From assembly GCA_018894105.1 (NCBI GenBank), contig CM032123.1:20623744-20687743 (forward strand): 64,000 nt of DNA, in the 5' to 3' direction. The notes under the pieces were generated by a model that saw only the letters and a list, made by a program, of their open reading frames with translations, had not been told where the DNA came from and searched no databases. The position numbers were made by a program, and so were the translations under genes. Source of the stretch: Jacaranda mimosifolia. Taxonomy: Eukaryota; Streptophyta; Magnoliopsida; Lamiales; Bignoniaceae. Shown here piece by piece: positions 34,266 through 46,400 of the stretch. Numbering within the stretch: position 1 is the first letter of the stretch; each line of letters begins with the position of its first letter.

Positions 34266-35150
34266 AAATACCTCAACCCGAAGAACTATTATAGCTTTAC
34301 ACTTACCATGTAAATACGGTCCTTCTGTCTCCTATCTCCCAAAAGAGGCCTAGGGCAAGATATTTTCCAGCTCCCTAATAGCCTTAATACTATGTTTCTA
34401 TTCTCAATGTTCAATTCCCTTTTGTGACCTCATCTTTGGAAAAACTCCTTTTTCCAAATTGTCACACCACCTTGCGCAATGATTTCTTAGAATCGATCAT
34501 TATAGAATACATAAGAGATGCACTCGCCCTTCACAAAAATAAAGAGTTAGATTCCTTCTTGCATCTCACAAACCTCCATGCTAAGTAGCTTATACCCAAC
34601 CTCAACCCAAAAGACACGCTAAGTGGTCAAGGAAGAGTCAAAGCATAAGGATCAGACATAAAGTTACCACGGATCCTCAGGTCAAAGGACTAATAATATG
34701 CACTTACATAAGCGGGAGAATTAATCACTATCGACTTGCCACTACGGCTATCAGTGGATTTTTTGGAGGGTCTTCAATGCTTTGTTCTCTAACAAGCACC
34801 CACTCGCATGCACCCGTATCTCATACGGTTGCTCATAGAATGGAGCAGTATCCAACTTTTCAATTTATGCATCGTTAGTACAAGTCTATCTGGATCTTAG
34901 ATGCTCAATCTCATAAGATCCTATGACTTAGAATATTTAAGATCACGACTGTGTGAGACTTATTCCGTGGTCATTGAACCAAGTCCCATAGTCATAAGTG
35001 ATCTAGGGGCTTTATCCAAATGTAAGTGAAGTAATAAAGAGTATAAGATAAAGATGGCCATATAAAGAATATCATTCAATCAAGATTATTTTACATGGAA
35101 ATAGCTTTTACAAGGCCAATCTAGTTGGCTTGCTGAGCACTATTCCAATA
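34266..35150 (-). mobile_element. Copia LTR fragment (-), K-like subfamily, second part of chimeric LTR
   Basis: A 16-bp patch (ATACCTCAACCCGAAG, 34266-34281) leads into LTR text from about 34282. This repeats the part already present at 33931-34265, so the two copies are offset by about 351 bp. The second copy is visibly closest to LTR K (59547 onward), for example CTTTACACTTACCATGTAAA and CAAAAATAAAGAGT. It ends at TATTCCAATA (35150), the reversed LTR start. Confidence 0.8.
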
Positions 35151-36904
35151 GTGTTTATGTCCTCATACTTTGACTCCTCCATAGTCACCTAGCGGACCGT
35201 TCAGATGGTGATTAGGCATGAGCTAGTTAGATATGAAAGTTTGTGAGATCTAAGATAGAAATCGACTACTCATCATTGTGAGAGACAAGTGCATCTCCTA
35301 TGTATTCTATAATGATCGATTCCAAGAAATCCTTGCACAAGGTAGTATGACAATTTGAAAAATGAGTTTTCCAAAGATGATGTCTTAAAGAGGAATCAAA
35401 CATTGAGAATAGAAACATAGTATCGAGGCTATTAGGGAGTCGACAAATATCTTACCCTAGGCCTTTTTCGGGAGATAGGAGATAAAAGGACTATATTTGC
35501 ATGATACACATAAAGCTAGAATAGTTCTTCAAAAGCATTCATTTTGGCCATTTAGTTAGGCTCCATGGGCTTGAGGTTGGACATCGACCATGGAGATTGA
35601 GTACTCTTCAATTAATGGAGATTAGTTGGATTAAGTCGATTAGCTTAAAGGAGTTTAAACTAAAATAAACATATGATATTCAAAAGTCACAAGGAGCTGT
35701 GAGCCCATGTCCAATGAATGGTCGAACTTAATGGGTCATACACAAAATCCATATGCATTTCCTAATTGATGAAGGAGACTTTTCCAAAAGTTATAAAATC
35801 ACTCATCATGGACCAATTTTGATGTTGGCGAAATTGAGGTTAATTTTAGCTTGATTAATTTAATTGTTAAAATGATCAACTAATTTAAAGAGTTAAATTA
35901 GACCAATAAGTAAGGAGTTAATTATTTGGCACCACATGACTATCAATTGGTCAAGTTTGCTTAAATAGTTAAGTTGACAATTCTTAACTTAAAGAGTTAA
36001 GCTAATTGACTTAAGAGTTAAGTCAAAGGTGAATTAATTAAATTAAAGTGTTTAATTTAATTAATGAAAATAATCAATTTTGGAGGGAAAATTCAAATGA
36101 AATGTTCATTTGGTGTGCCGTTTTAATTAATTTGAAATTAGATCCAAATGAAATTGAAATGCACACAAAATTCAAATTCAAATTCAAATTTGAATCGTAT
36201 CTTGCCAACTTGCTAGGCCAAGTTGGTGGTCACCTTGAGGAAGGTGTGATGCCACCTTAGAATCACAACATCCTTATACTCTATATATAGATATAGAGGG
36301 AGACAAGGGCGGCCACATGACATATATTGTGAAGAATTAGATTCTTTCACATTTTCCCTCCAACTCTCAAGTGTTGCCTCATGTGTTGAAGTTTCACTTC
36401 TTCTCTTCTTCTCTTACCTCAAATCAAGCCTTCATCTAAACAAATCTCTTTCTTATTTTTTCTTTTGATATTAAGGAGATTAAGATCTAGCATTGGTGTG
36501 TGGATCACAACAATTAGAGGTAAGATAATTGGATTGCTTGCTTTTGGAGATCTACTATTAGGGTAGTCCGCTTGGCATTTCTTTAGCACTTTCCTATGGC
36601 TTTTTGAGCTAAATTTTTTACAATATATTCATCAAGGAATTGAGAATATACTATAAATTTTTTGGAATTTTTGGAGGAGCTTGATCAGGAAAAAGTTGCA
36701 TTCTAACCGAGTTGCCGCTGTGAGATATTTTCTGCCTGTTGGAGTCATCTTCAACATCTCCTTGGTTTTTGAGCAAATCAAGGTAATCTTGTTTCCAAAT
36801 CTGGATCAACATCATGTTTAGATCCTTGTTGTCACGTGTAGCCTAGTTAATATCTATTTTGAAAGTGTTAATTATTGAATCCTAGCGCTACATGTGACTT
36901 CAAT
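35151..36904 (+). mobile_element. Copia LTR fragment (+), 5' 0.5 kb missing
   Basis: Starts at GTGTTTATGTCCTCATAC, which corresponds to about position 526 of a full LTR, and ends at TGACTTCA (36904). It directly abuts the start of the - LTR on its left and - strand integrase of E on its right. Confidence 0.82.
36243..36290 (+). promoter_or_regulatory. LTR inverted repeat plus TATA box (LTR fragment 35151)
   Basis: GGTGTGATGCCA (36243-36254) against decayed TAGAATCACAAC, then CTATATATAG at 36281-36290. Confidence 0.55.
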
Positions 36905-37938
36905 TAAGTCCTAATTGCTTTTCTATTTCACTTATTTACTCTTTGTACTTTTCAATGTCTATACTGAAGGAAATCATCGGTGAAGGTAATGATGTAAGAA
37001 TAGCCTCCTCTTGCACTTAATCTTAGTGGCCCACATACGTCCACATGGATCAAATCTAAAAAACTTGTGGATCGCTCCGTTTGTCCTACAAAAGGATTCA
37101 TGGTTATTTTTTCTTTTAAACAAGACTCACAAGTAGGTAGACCCTGTAATCTACTATCATTTAGTGATTTGATGGTTACTAACTTGTTCATCCTATTCTT
37201 GAAAATATGTCCAAGTTTAGCATGCTAAAGGTATGGATTTTTTCAATTATCTAATTTTATTTTATTGTTTTATTGAATGTGAATTAGTGATGGTGGTGAA
37301 TATAAATGTATAATCTTTTATACATTGTACCAATGGCACAAAGGTTCATAGTAACAAGGATTTAGTACAAACTTTAGAATCTCTTAAGTTTAACTTAACT
37401 TTCGCTCCATTACCAAGGTGATGGATCATATCCCCATTACTAAGATTAATTCTTATTTCCATCCTTTGTAACAAATTACAAAGATGAAAACCATATGTGG
37501 TATCAAATACCTATGAGGAAAAATTTCTCCTTAGATGCACTTCAATAAATAACATATCATTCTCTATGGTTACAAGGTATTCCTTGCATTTGAGCTTCTT
37601 ATGACCCGATTTACCCCAACAGAAAGAAGTTGCATCCTTATTATCCTCAATTATCTTCTTGACTTCACTGGATCCTTAAATGTTTGTTTCTTATTAGAAG
37701 AACCTTTCTTCTTATCACCCTCGTTCTATTTGCTTTTAGAGCCGTTAGAACAGAAAGAGGAAGCAATCATTAGACGTCCATCTTTTTCATCGTTGTCTCC
37801 GCCTTGACTAACACTTTGGTCAAATTAAACTTGGCAAGGATTGGAGGATCAAATCCCCTTAAAGATCATTGTACATCACCCCATCCAAGTTGAAGAGCTT
37901 CTTGACAAGCCTAATCATCTTTAGACCATAGTCAAACA
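36905..37938 (-). pseudogene. Ty1/copia integrase-protease-gag remnant, element E
   Basis: On the - strand: gag C-terminal part (37938 down to about 37570), zinc knuckle near 37620-37570, protease near 37530-37450 with VFDTTYGFHLCN, and the pre-integrase zinc motif LPTCESCLKEK and integrase start DLIHVDVCGPLRLSARGGYSY (37191-36952). The knuckle reads ATSFCWGKSGHKKLKCKEYL: the second Cys, the His and the last Cys are kept and the first Cys is Ser. That is a different damage pattern from A, B and G. E is cut by LTR F at 37939 and joined to a + LTR at 36905. Confidence 0.85.
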
Positions 37939-39696
37939 TGTTCAAATAGTGCCCTATAGCCAATTAGGATTGGCGTGTCATAACTACTCCAATTGTGAGA
38001 TAATATCTTGATTGAATGATATTTTATAAAATATTCATCTTCATCTTATGACTTTTATACTTCACTTACATTTGGTTGAAGCCCTTCAATCATTCAAGAC
38101 TACGGGACTTGGTCATTCATATGATGGTGATCATGAAACAAGTCTCTAAGGTCATAATTTTAAATATTTCAAGTCATAGAATCTTATGAAAATGGGCATC
38201 TAAGATTTAGATAGACTTGCACTAACGATATATATTCCAAAGGGTTAGATATTGCCCCATTTCATGGGCAATATATGTTAGACAACGTTGTATGTTAGTG
38301 GGTGTGTGTTAGAGAACAAGTTCACTAAAGGCCCATTCAAAGAATCTGCTAGATAGCCATAGTGGCACATTAGTAGTGCAAGTTCTCAAGCTAACGATAG
38401 TACATATAATTAGTTCTTTGACTTGAAAATCCATAGTGACCTTGTGTTTAGGTTCTTATGCTTTGACTTTGCCCTGACCACGTAGCGGGTCATCCGGGTT
38501 TTAGATTGGGCATAAGTTACTTAAACATGAAGGTTTGTGAGATCCAAGATGCGATCTGTTTCCTTATTGTTGTGAAGAACGAGTGCATCTCTTATATATT
38601 CTATAATGATCGATTCCAAGAAATCCTTATGCAAGGTAGCATAACAATTTGGAAAAAATGTTTTTCAAAGTTGAGGTCATAAAGGGGAATTGAACATTAG
38701 ATGTAGAGATATAGTTATCGAGGCTATTAGGGAGTCGACAAATATCTTGGCCTAGGCCTTTTTTGGGAGATAGGAGACGAAAGGAATGTATTTTCATGGT
38801 AGGCGTAAGCTATAATGGTTCATCAAAATATAATTCATTCAACCAATTGGTTGGGCTCCATGGACTTGCTGCTAGACATCGACCATGAAAATTGTGTGCT
38901 TTTCAATTAATAGAGATTAATTGAATAAGTTATTAGTTTAAATCGGTTTAAACTACTACGAATATTTTCATATTCAAAATATCACAAAGAGATGTGAGCC
39001 CATGTCCAATGAATGGATAAACCTAATGGGTCACACACAAAAACCTAAGGAAACTCTTATTTGATGGAAGAAATTTTAAGGAGTTAGAAAAGTGATTGCT
39101 AGGCGCTTTAGCCTAAGGAGAGAAAGAAATTGACTAATTATTAATTAGTTATTTTGACTTGAATAATTTAAGTGTTAAATTAATCAAAATAATTTAAGGA
39201 GTTAAATTAGACCAATTAAATTAAGGTTTTAATTTAATTGGTGCCATTTAACAAATTAATTATTCAAATTAACTTAAGGAGTTAAGATAGCTCAAGTTAA
39301 CTTAAAGAGTTAAGTTAAATTAATTAAATTAACTCTTTAATTTAATTAAATACAGAATTTATGTTTTTGAAGGGAAACCAAATGGAAGAGTCCATTTGAA
39401 ATATGCAAGTTGGCATTTCAATTTATGAAATAAAATACAAATGCAAATTCAAGCTAAATGTTGATTTAGCAAGTTGGCAAGTTGGCACACGTGGTTGGAG
39501 AGTGCGATGGAAGCCTCCATCCTCTCCTATAAATACATGAATCCGGCCACTCGATCGGAGAATAGAAGCTCTCACATTTTCAGCCTTTAAATCCTAATAT
39601 TTGTCATGTATTTTGATCCTTGGGAAAGAGATGACTACTTTAATTTTGCCTCTTTCTGGTTTAATCTTATGGATCCTAATCCATCTCCTACCTTCA
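37939..39696 (+). mobile_element. 5' LTR of copia element F (short subfamily)
   Basis: Begins TGTTCAAATAGTGCCC and ends CCTTCA, two bases before an exact primer site. At about 1.76 kb it is shorter than the 2.2-kb LTRs and is diverged in U3. It inserted into the gag of E. AAACA (37934-37938) would be one half of the target duplication, but the other half is not in the window. Confidence 0.88.
39506..39535 (+). promoter_or_regulatory. LTR inverted repeat plus TATA box (element F)
   Basis: Shorter form of the family arrangement: GATGGA / TCCATC (39506-39511, 39516-39521) followed by the canonical TATAAATA at 39528-39535. Confidence 0.65.
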
Positions 39697-39698
39697 AG

Positions 39699-39710
39699 TG
39701 GTATCAGAGC
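39699..39710 (+). promoter_or_regulatory. Primer binding site (initiator Met tRNA), element F
   Basis: Exact TGGTATCAGAGC two bases after the LTR end. Confidence 0.92.
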
Positions 39711-40912
39711 TATCTTTATGCCTAAATTAGGATTTTTGTGAATTAATTCATGTGATGAATTGATTCTAGATCTCTAAATACTTGATTCAATTGATGAATT
39801 TAAGTGTTAGGGAATTTTGCATGTGGCTCTTGTTGTGTTGGATTCCAATATGTCAATATGTGTTTAAGTGTTAATTCATGAGTTTTGATTTAAATCTTAT
39901 AATGTTAAATTTTGATTTAGCATTAGATGATGTTATATGTTGATATAGCATGCTAATTATAGCTTTAATGTGTTTTGGCTATTTTTGGATCCAATTGGAT
40001 AGGAGATTTTTGGAGATTTTTTATTCTTATTTAGACTTGATTTTTGAAGCACTTTGAGCACTTGAATTTCAAATTTTAAAAGTGTTTGAAATCTAGAAAT
40101 TTGTCATAAATTGTGTGAATTTGAGTTATGGAAGTGTCCTTAAGTTTTGAAGCACAAAATAGGCCTTGGCAGGCAGCTGTTGGCTAAGCTGCCGCCCCGC
40201 TGCCAGTGCCTAGTTGAGTAGCGAGCGCATTGTGCGCATGCCTGCTGAATGGCTGTGCATGCGTGCTGGGCAGTGGTTGTTTGGGCTACCTAAGGATAGG
40301 CTAGAGGCTTTGTTTTGTGCAATTTTGTGCTATTAACTTCTTTAATTCATTTTTTCTAGATTTTAAAGTCAAGTTTGGGTTAACCTTCAATTTGGTGCAA
40401 AAATGAGATGCATAAAGGTTATGTATATTTTTTCCTATTAATTAATTGTATATGAGATAAGTATTAAATTAGATGGATTGATTGTCAATTCTTGTTTGTT
40501 GTTCATTTAATTGTTGAATGGATGATGGATGTATGAGGGATGATCATAAGCTTTCAAATTAGTTTTATTAGTTTCAAAAATTTTTGAAAAGGGTTGTATT
40601 AAATAGGGCTTGCATGCGTTTTTAATTTCTACCTCGTAATTGTTATGAAAGTAGAACTCTAGGGGTGAGGATTTCTTTTCTCTTGAAAATGTTGCAAAGA
40701 GACAAGGAGGCCAAGAGGATCATGGAGGCATGAAGACCCATTAATGTATGTGATACATTTATGTAATAGATAGTATTTAATCAACCCACTTAAAATTAAC
40801 TAAGTAGTGCACCTATGGTTCTAAGTGCATTACTTAGTTAAGGCTCATGGTCATTCCATCCTAAGAGCATGCTAGGCCCATCTACTTATTTATGCTTTTT
40901 CTTTATCCTACA
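39711..40912 (+). other. Partial leader of element F
   Basis: Matches the first 1.25 kb of A's leader, up to the section before the cassette region (TTATTTATGCTTTTTCTTTATCC). A GC-rich island lies at 40161-40275, including the perfect hairpin GGCAGCT-8 nt-AGCTGCC (40172-40193) and GCATTGTGCGCA, which is shared with A. No reading frame of note. Confidence 0.8.
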
Positions 40913-41032
40913 CCAAGGAATTCAACAATTAGCAAACCTCACCAACTCGTAACTTATCGTAGGTCAATTCTATGGCACCTACATGGCCAAGGAAGCATCG
41001 TGGTGAAATATTTAATAATAGTTTAGGAATTG
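40913..41032. other. Short orphan segment between leader F and LTR G
   Basis: About 120 bp (from ACCAAGGAATTCAACAATTA to AGGAATTG) that I could not match to leader, LTR or pol elsewhere in the window. It may be a diverged leader part, host flank or filler. AATTG at 41028-41032 would be half of G's target duplication. Confidence 0.4.
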
Positions 41033-43250
41033 TGAAGTAGAGTGTAGCACAAGGATCCAAGTAATAAAGCAAAAATATCTAAATCAAAACTTGACTACAC
41101 TCCATCCAAGGATCAAATCGTGCTGTAAAATGGATTTGGAAGAAGATAAATACCTTAATCGCTTAAAAATCCAAGGTAGAAGTGAAGACAAGCTTGAACA
41201 TTTCAAATCTATCTCCTCTTGGCGCAGTAAAATTTCAGCAACTTTTGCCCTATCAAATCACCTCTAATTTGGCTGAAATTTGGATAGCACCTCTCCAACA
41301 CCTTGATAAAAAATTTAGGAAAATCATAAATTGGCAAGTGCTCCAAATATGTCTCCAAACATTCTGCCCTGCAGTGGATCTCCGAAGAGCAAAGCTATCC
41401 AAGTGTCTAGCCTCTAATGAAATGATCCATATACCCAAGGAAAGTCCGAATCAACATCTAGAGAGCTGGAACACCAGTGGAAGAAGAAGGGATGAAGGCT
41501 GATTTTAAGAGGGGAGGGTGAAGAAAGTAGGCGAAGCTTCAACATATGAATGGATCATATTTTTTGGAGGGAAAAAGGGAATCTAGCATGTTAGTCTTAC
41601 ATTTGGCTGCCTACTCTCCTATTTACAGATGAGGAGGTGCGATGCAAGTTGGCATCATACCTCCCATGAGGTTAGGTTCCAACTAAGCAAGACAAGTGGC
41701 ACATGAAATGTGTATTTCACTTCCATTTGAATTTCGTTTGGAGTCTTCATTTCATCTCATGAAATTTCATTCAAAATAATTCTAAATGCACCTCAAATGA
41801 ACTCTTTCTTTTGAATTTTCCTCCAAAATAAATTTCTCACATTAATTAAATTAACTCCTTCATGTAATTAATTGGTCTTGACTTAACTCCTTAAGTCAAC
41901 TAACTTAACTTCTTAAGCAAGAAAGTGTTAACTCCTTAAGTAAAGTTGACTAATTAAATGTCACATGGCACCAATTAAATTAACTCCTTAATTTAATTGG
42001 TCTAATTTAACTCTTTAAATTATTTTGATCAATTCAACAATTAAATCAATCAAGCCAAAATGACCAAAAAATTATCCAACCATTTTCTTCCACAAAATCG
42101 ATCACTAGGAATTTTTCTAACTCTTAGAAAATTCCCTTCCTCAAATAGAACTTTCTTTAGGCTTTTGTGTGCGACCTATTAGGTTCTACCATTTATTAGA
42201 CATAGGCTCACAATTCTTTTGATATTTAGAATATCAAAATATTCACATTAGTTTAAACTCCTTTAAACTAATGACTAAATTCAATTAGTCTCCATTAATT
42301 GAAAAATACCTAATATCCATAGTCGATATCCAACCTCAAGCCTATGGAGCCCAACTAATTGGCCGAAATGAATATGCTCTTGGTGAACTATTCTAGCTCT
42401 ATCCTTGCCATGCAAACACGGTCCTTCCGTCTCCCATTCTCAAAAGAGACCTAGGGCAAGATATTTGTTGGCCCCCTAATAGCCTCGATAACTATGCTTG
42501 TATTCCTAATGTTCGATTCCCCTTTATGACCTCATATTTGGAAACATCCTTTTCTAAATAGTCATACTAACTCGTATAAGAATTTTGGGAATTGATCATT
42601 ATAGAATACATAGGAAATGTACATGCCCTTCACAACGACGAGGAGATGGATGTCTTCTTAGATCTCACAAATCTCTATGTCTAAGTAACTCATACCCAAG
42701 CTCAAACCAGAAGACCTGCAAAGTGTTCAAGAAAGCGTCAAAGTATGAGAACCTAAACAAAAAGATATCATGGATCCTCAGGTTAAACGACTAATTACAT
42801 GCACTAGCGTAAGCTAGAAACCTGCCACTATGACTATCTAATGGATTCTTCAGGCGGGCCTTTAGTGAACTTATTCTCTAACAAGTACCACTGACATGCA
42901 CCCGTGTCTAACATGGATTGCTCATGAAACGAAGCAATATCCAACACTTTAGATTTACGCATCATTAGTGCAAGTCTATTCGAATCTTAGATGCCCTATC
43001 TCATAAGATTCTATGACTTGGAATATTTTAAGATCACAACTGTGTAAGACTTATTTCATGATCACCACTCAATGTGTGACCAAGTCCCATAGTCTTGAGT
43101 GATCTAAGGGCTCCAACCAAATACTAGTGAAGTAAATTAAGCATAAGATGAAGATGGATATTGAAATATAAATATCACTCAATCAAGATTGTATAGTAGG
43201 TGAAATAGTTTACATGCCAATCTAATTAGCTGCGAGGAACTATTCCAACA
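41033..43250 (-). mobile_element. 3' LTR of copia element G (- strand)
   Basis: Starts TGAAGTAGAGTGTAGCAC and ends TATTCCAACA, followed by the purine tract ATATCCCACTTGCCCTA (43251-43267). Length is 2218 bp. The inverted repeat GGTGCGATGC/GGCATCATACC is at 41636-41662. The TATA region next to it has decayed. Confidence 0.9.
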
Positions 43251-44880
43251 ATATCCCACTTGCCCTAAAGCTAATTCCGCATAGTCTTAAGACTTATCTT
43301 CTCAAGATGTCCTTTAAAGACTTTTTTCATTAGGGGTTTTGTAAGTAGATTTGCTATATTCTCTTCTGAGGCTACTCTCTCTACTTAGATATCGCCTCTA
43401 TCAATGATCTCACCAATCAAATGATATCACCTAAAAATGTGCTTTGATTGTTGATGAGATCTTGGCTCTTTAGCTTGTGCTACTGCTCCGTTGTTGTCAC
43501 AGAAGACAACTACAGGTTCAACAATGCTAGGCACTACATCCAATTCGTAGATGAAGTTTTTTATCCAAACACCTTCCTTTACAACTTTTGAAGCCGCAAT
43601 ATATTTCATCTTTGTGGTAGAATCAGCCATGGTATATTGTTTGGAACTCTTCCAACTCACGACGCCACTATTGAGGCAAAATATAAATCCAGAAATGGAT
43701 TTTAGGTCATCTACATTGGATTGGAAACTAGTATCCAAAAACCCCTCTAGTTTCAATTCTCCATTGCTATATACTAAAAATAAATCCTTAGTCCTTCTCA
43801 AGTACTTAAGGATTGTTGTAACAACTTTCCAGTGACATTCTCTAGGGTCAAAATGAAAGCGGCTCGTAACACTTAGAACATGGGCTACATCCAGCCATAT
43901 ATATTGAACAACATACATTATGCTCCCTAGAGCGGACATATAAGGTATATGGGATATTTTAGGTCTCCCATCATCAGCCTTAGGGGCCATAGACTTTGAG
44001 AGACGTATACCGTGTGCCATTGGGATAAGTCCCTTATTAGATTCTTCCATACTAAATCTCTTTAGTATCTTATCAATATAAGGTATTTGGGAAAGCCCCA
44101 GCATCCTCCTTGATCTATCTCTATAGATATATATTCCTAATACGTAGGATGTTTCTCCCAAATTCTTCATGGAGAATTGTGTAGATAACCATGCTTTAGT
44201 ATGCTCTAACATTGCTCTCTCATTCCCAATGAGAAGAATGACATCGACATAAAGCACAATAAACTGTATACTGCTCCCACTAGCCTTCTTATACACACAA
44301 GGTTCATACACATTTTTGACAAAGCCAAACGATTTGACTGTCTTATCAAAATGTATATTCCAACTTTATGACGCTTTTTTGAGTTTGTAAATGGACCTCT
44401 CGAGTTTTCAAACCTTTTGCTCACTTCCCTTAGATGTAAAACTTTGTGGTTGCTCTATATAAATTTTTTCTTCAACGTTTCCATTGAGGAAAGTGGTTTC
44501 ACATCCATTTGCCATATCTCATAGTCATAATATACCACTATGGCTAGTAAAATCCTAACAGACTTAGTCATAGTGACCGATGAAAAGAATTTCTCAAAAT
44601 CAATACTGGATCTTTGAGTGTAACCCTTTGCCACTAGTCACGCCTTAAAGGTGCCTTAAAGGTCATTACCTATCTATTGACTCCTAGTTTTCGCTTATAG
44701 ATCCACTTGCAACCAAAGTACTATACCCTCCGGTGGATCTACCAAAGTCCATACTTTGTTGGATTATATGGAGCCTATCTTGGATTTCATGGCATCTAGC
44801 CAATATCCCGAATATATGTCCAGCATAGCTTCCTCATAGATCTTCTAATCACTATCCGATTAGCCCATCTCATGAAGGAA
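43251..44880 (-). pseudogene. Ty1/copia RT-RNase H remnant, element G
   Basis: Contains the longest open frame of the window (43427-44311, 294 codons). It holds the RT C-terminal part, with KNLGETSYVLGIYIYRDRSRR and KILKRFSMEESNKG, and the whole RNase H region with DSTTKMKYIAASKVV, VVFCDNNGAVAQAKEP and SHQQSKHIF. The catalytic motif is YVDV (44240-44251) instead of YVDD, a change that should abolish polymerase activity. Upstream RT (44320-44880) has frameshifts, although the Trp codon of CKWIY is intact (44701-44710). Confidence 0.92.
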
Positions 44881-46400
44881 TCCAAACCTTTCGGTTTACT
44901 TCTTGATTCGATCCGACCTTCTCAGAGGTTGTGTGAAAGGCTCTTGATGTTTACTTGTTTCTACCATTTTTGGGATTTTTTTATTATCTTAAACTTCATC
45001 AAGTTCAACAACAACACCATTTCTATCTAAAGAAATTCCTTTTCCAAAAAGTAGGCATTCCTTGAAACAAACGCCTTTTATACCGAGAGATCATAGAAAG
45101 AATAATCTAAAGAGCCTCTTGGGTATCCCACAAACTTGCACAAGGTGGATCTCACATCCAACTTATGACCCACTAACCGCTTGATGTAAGCAGAAGACCC
45201 CCAAACTCTTAAGAAATAGTAAGCAAGTACTTTGTCAAACCACATCTCATGCAATATATTTAGCACCGACTTTCAGGGTACCATATTAAGTAGCCTTGCT
45301 ATCTATTCTAGGGCGTATCCCTAAAAAGATAGAGGTACATCGCAAAAACTCATCATGGAACGTACCATGTCCAACAAGGTACAATTTCTCCTCTCGGCTA
45401 CTCCATTATATTGGGATGTGCCGGGTGGAGTCCATTAAAAGAGAATCCCATTCTCCTTTAGATAATCTAAGAATTCGATACTTAAGTATTCTACCCCTCG
45501 ATCTGATCAAAGAGTTTTAATACTTAGTCCCTTTTGCTTTTCTACTTCATTCTTATACTCTTTGAACTTTTCAAAAGCTTCGGACTTGTACTTTATAAGA
45601 TACACATGTTCGAACCAAGTATGATCATCGATGAAGGTGATGAAGTATGAATAGCCTCCTCTCACACTAACTCTTAGTGGTCCACAAACATCCATATAAA
45701 TCAAATCCAAAGGGCTTGTGGTTCGCTCCATTTATCCTATAAAAAGAGCTTTGGTCATTTTTCCCTTTGAACAAGACTCACAAGTAGGAAGATCCTCAAT
45801 GCCATGAACATTTAGTACTTTGAGGGCTTCTAACTTGTCCATCCTATTTTTAAAAATATGTCCAAGTCTTGCATGCCACAAAATGGCATCTTCTTAGTTA
45901 TCTAATTTTCTTTTACTTTGTTGAATGTGCATCAATGAAGGTTGACAATCCAAAGTGTACAAGCTATTATTTATTGTACCTTGTGCAATTAAAGAACCAT
46001 TCTTTAGCAATTAAAGAACCATTCTTTAATACCTTCAAACTCCCATTAGATATAGAAAAAACATATCTTTGATTATCTAATATGAGAATAGAAATAATGT
46101 TCTTAACAAGATTTGGTACATAAAAGCAAAGATCAAGTACAATATAGGAATTCCCCAAGTTAACTTGGTTACGCCTTCGACCATAGCAGCAACGTTTGCC
46201 CCATTACCTAAACATAGGATCACATCCCCTTCATTGAGACCCCTTCTTCTTTCCATCCCCTATAACAAATTACAAATGTGAGAACCACATGTGGTATCAA
46301 ATTCACATGAGAAAGAATTTGTCATTAAGTGCACTTTAATAAAGTACATACCCTTCCCAAGGGTGCCAAGTTATTCCTTGCAATTCTTTTTCCATTAGCC
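44881..46400 (-). pseudogene. Ty1/copia protease-integrase remnant, element G
   Basis: On the - strand: protease near 46320-46270 with FDTTCGSHICN, and the block NGSLKVLKNGSLIAKE (46070-46010), which is locally duplicated (TTTAGCAATTAAAGAACCAT occurs twice near 45995-46030). Next are the zinc region with LPTCESCSKGKMT near 45790-45745 and integrase with LDLIYMDVCGPLRVSVRGGYSY and ITFIDDHTWFEHVYLIKYKSEA (45731-45507), running down to LDVRSTLCKFVGYPRGS (about 45150). Stops are fewer than in A. Confidence 0.88.

Noticed and set aside
41182..41502. 106-codon + frame as a small gene
   Set aside because: It lies in the U5 side of the reversed LTR G. Equivalent positions in other LTRs are not open, so it is a chance frame.
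43427..44311. Longest open frame as a possible functional gene
   Set aside because: It is an internal slice of copia RT-RNase H without its own start context and with a destroyed catalytic motif.
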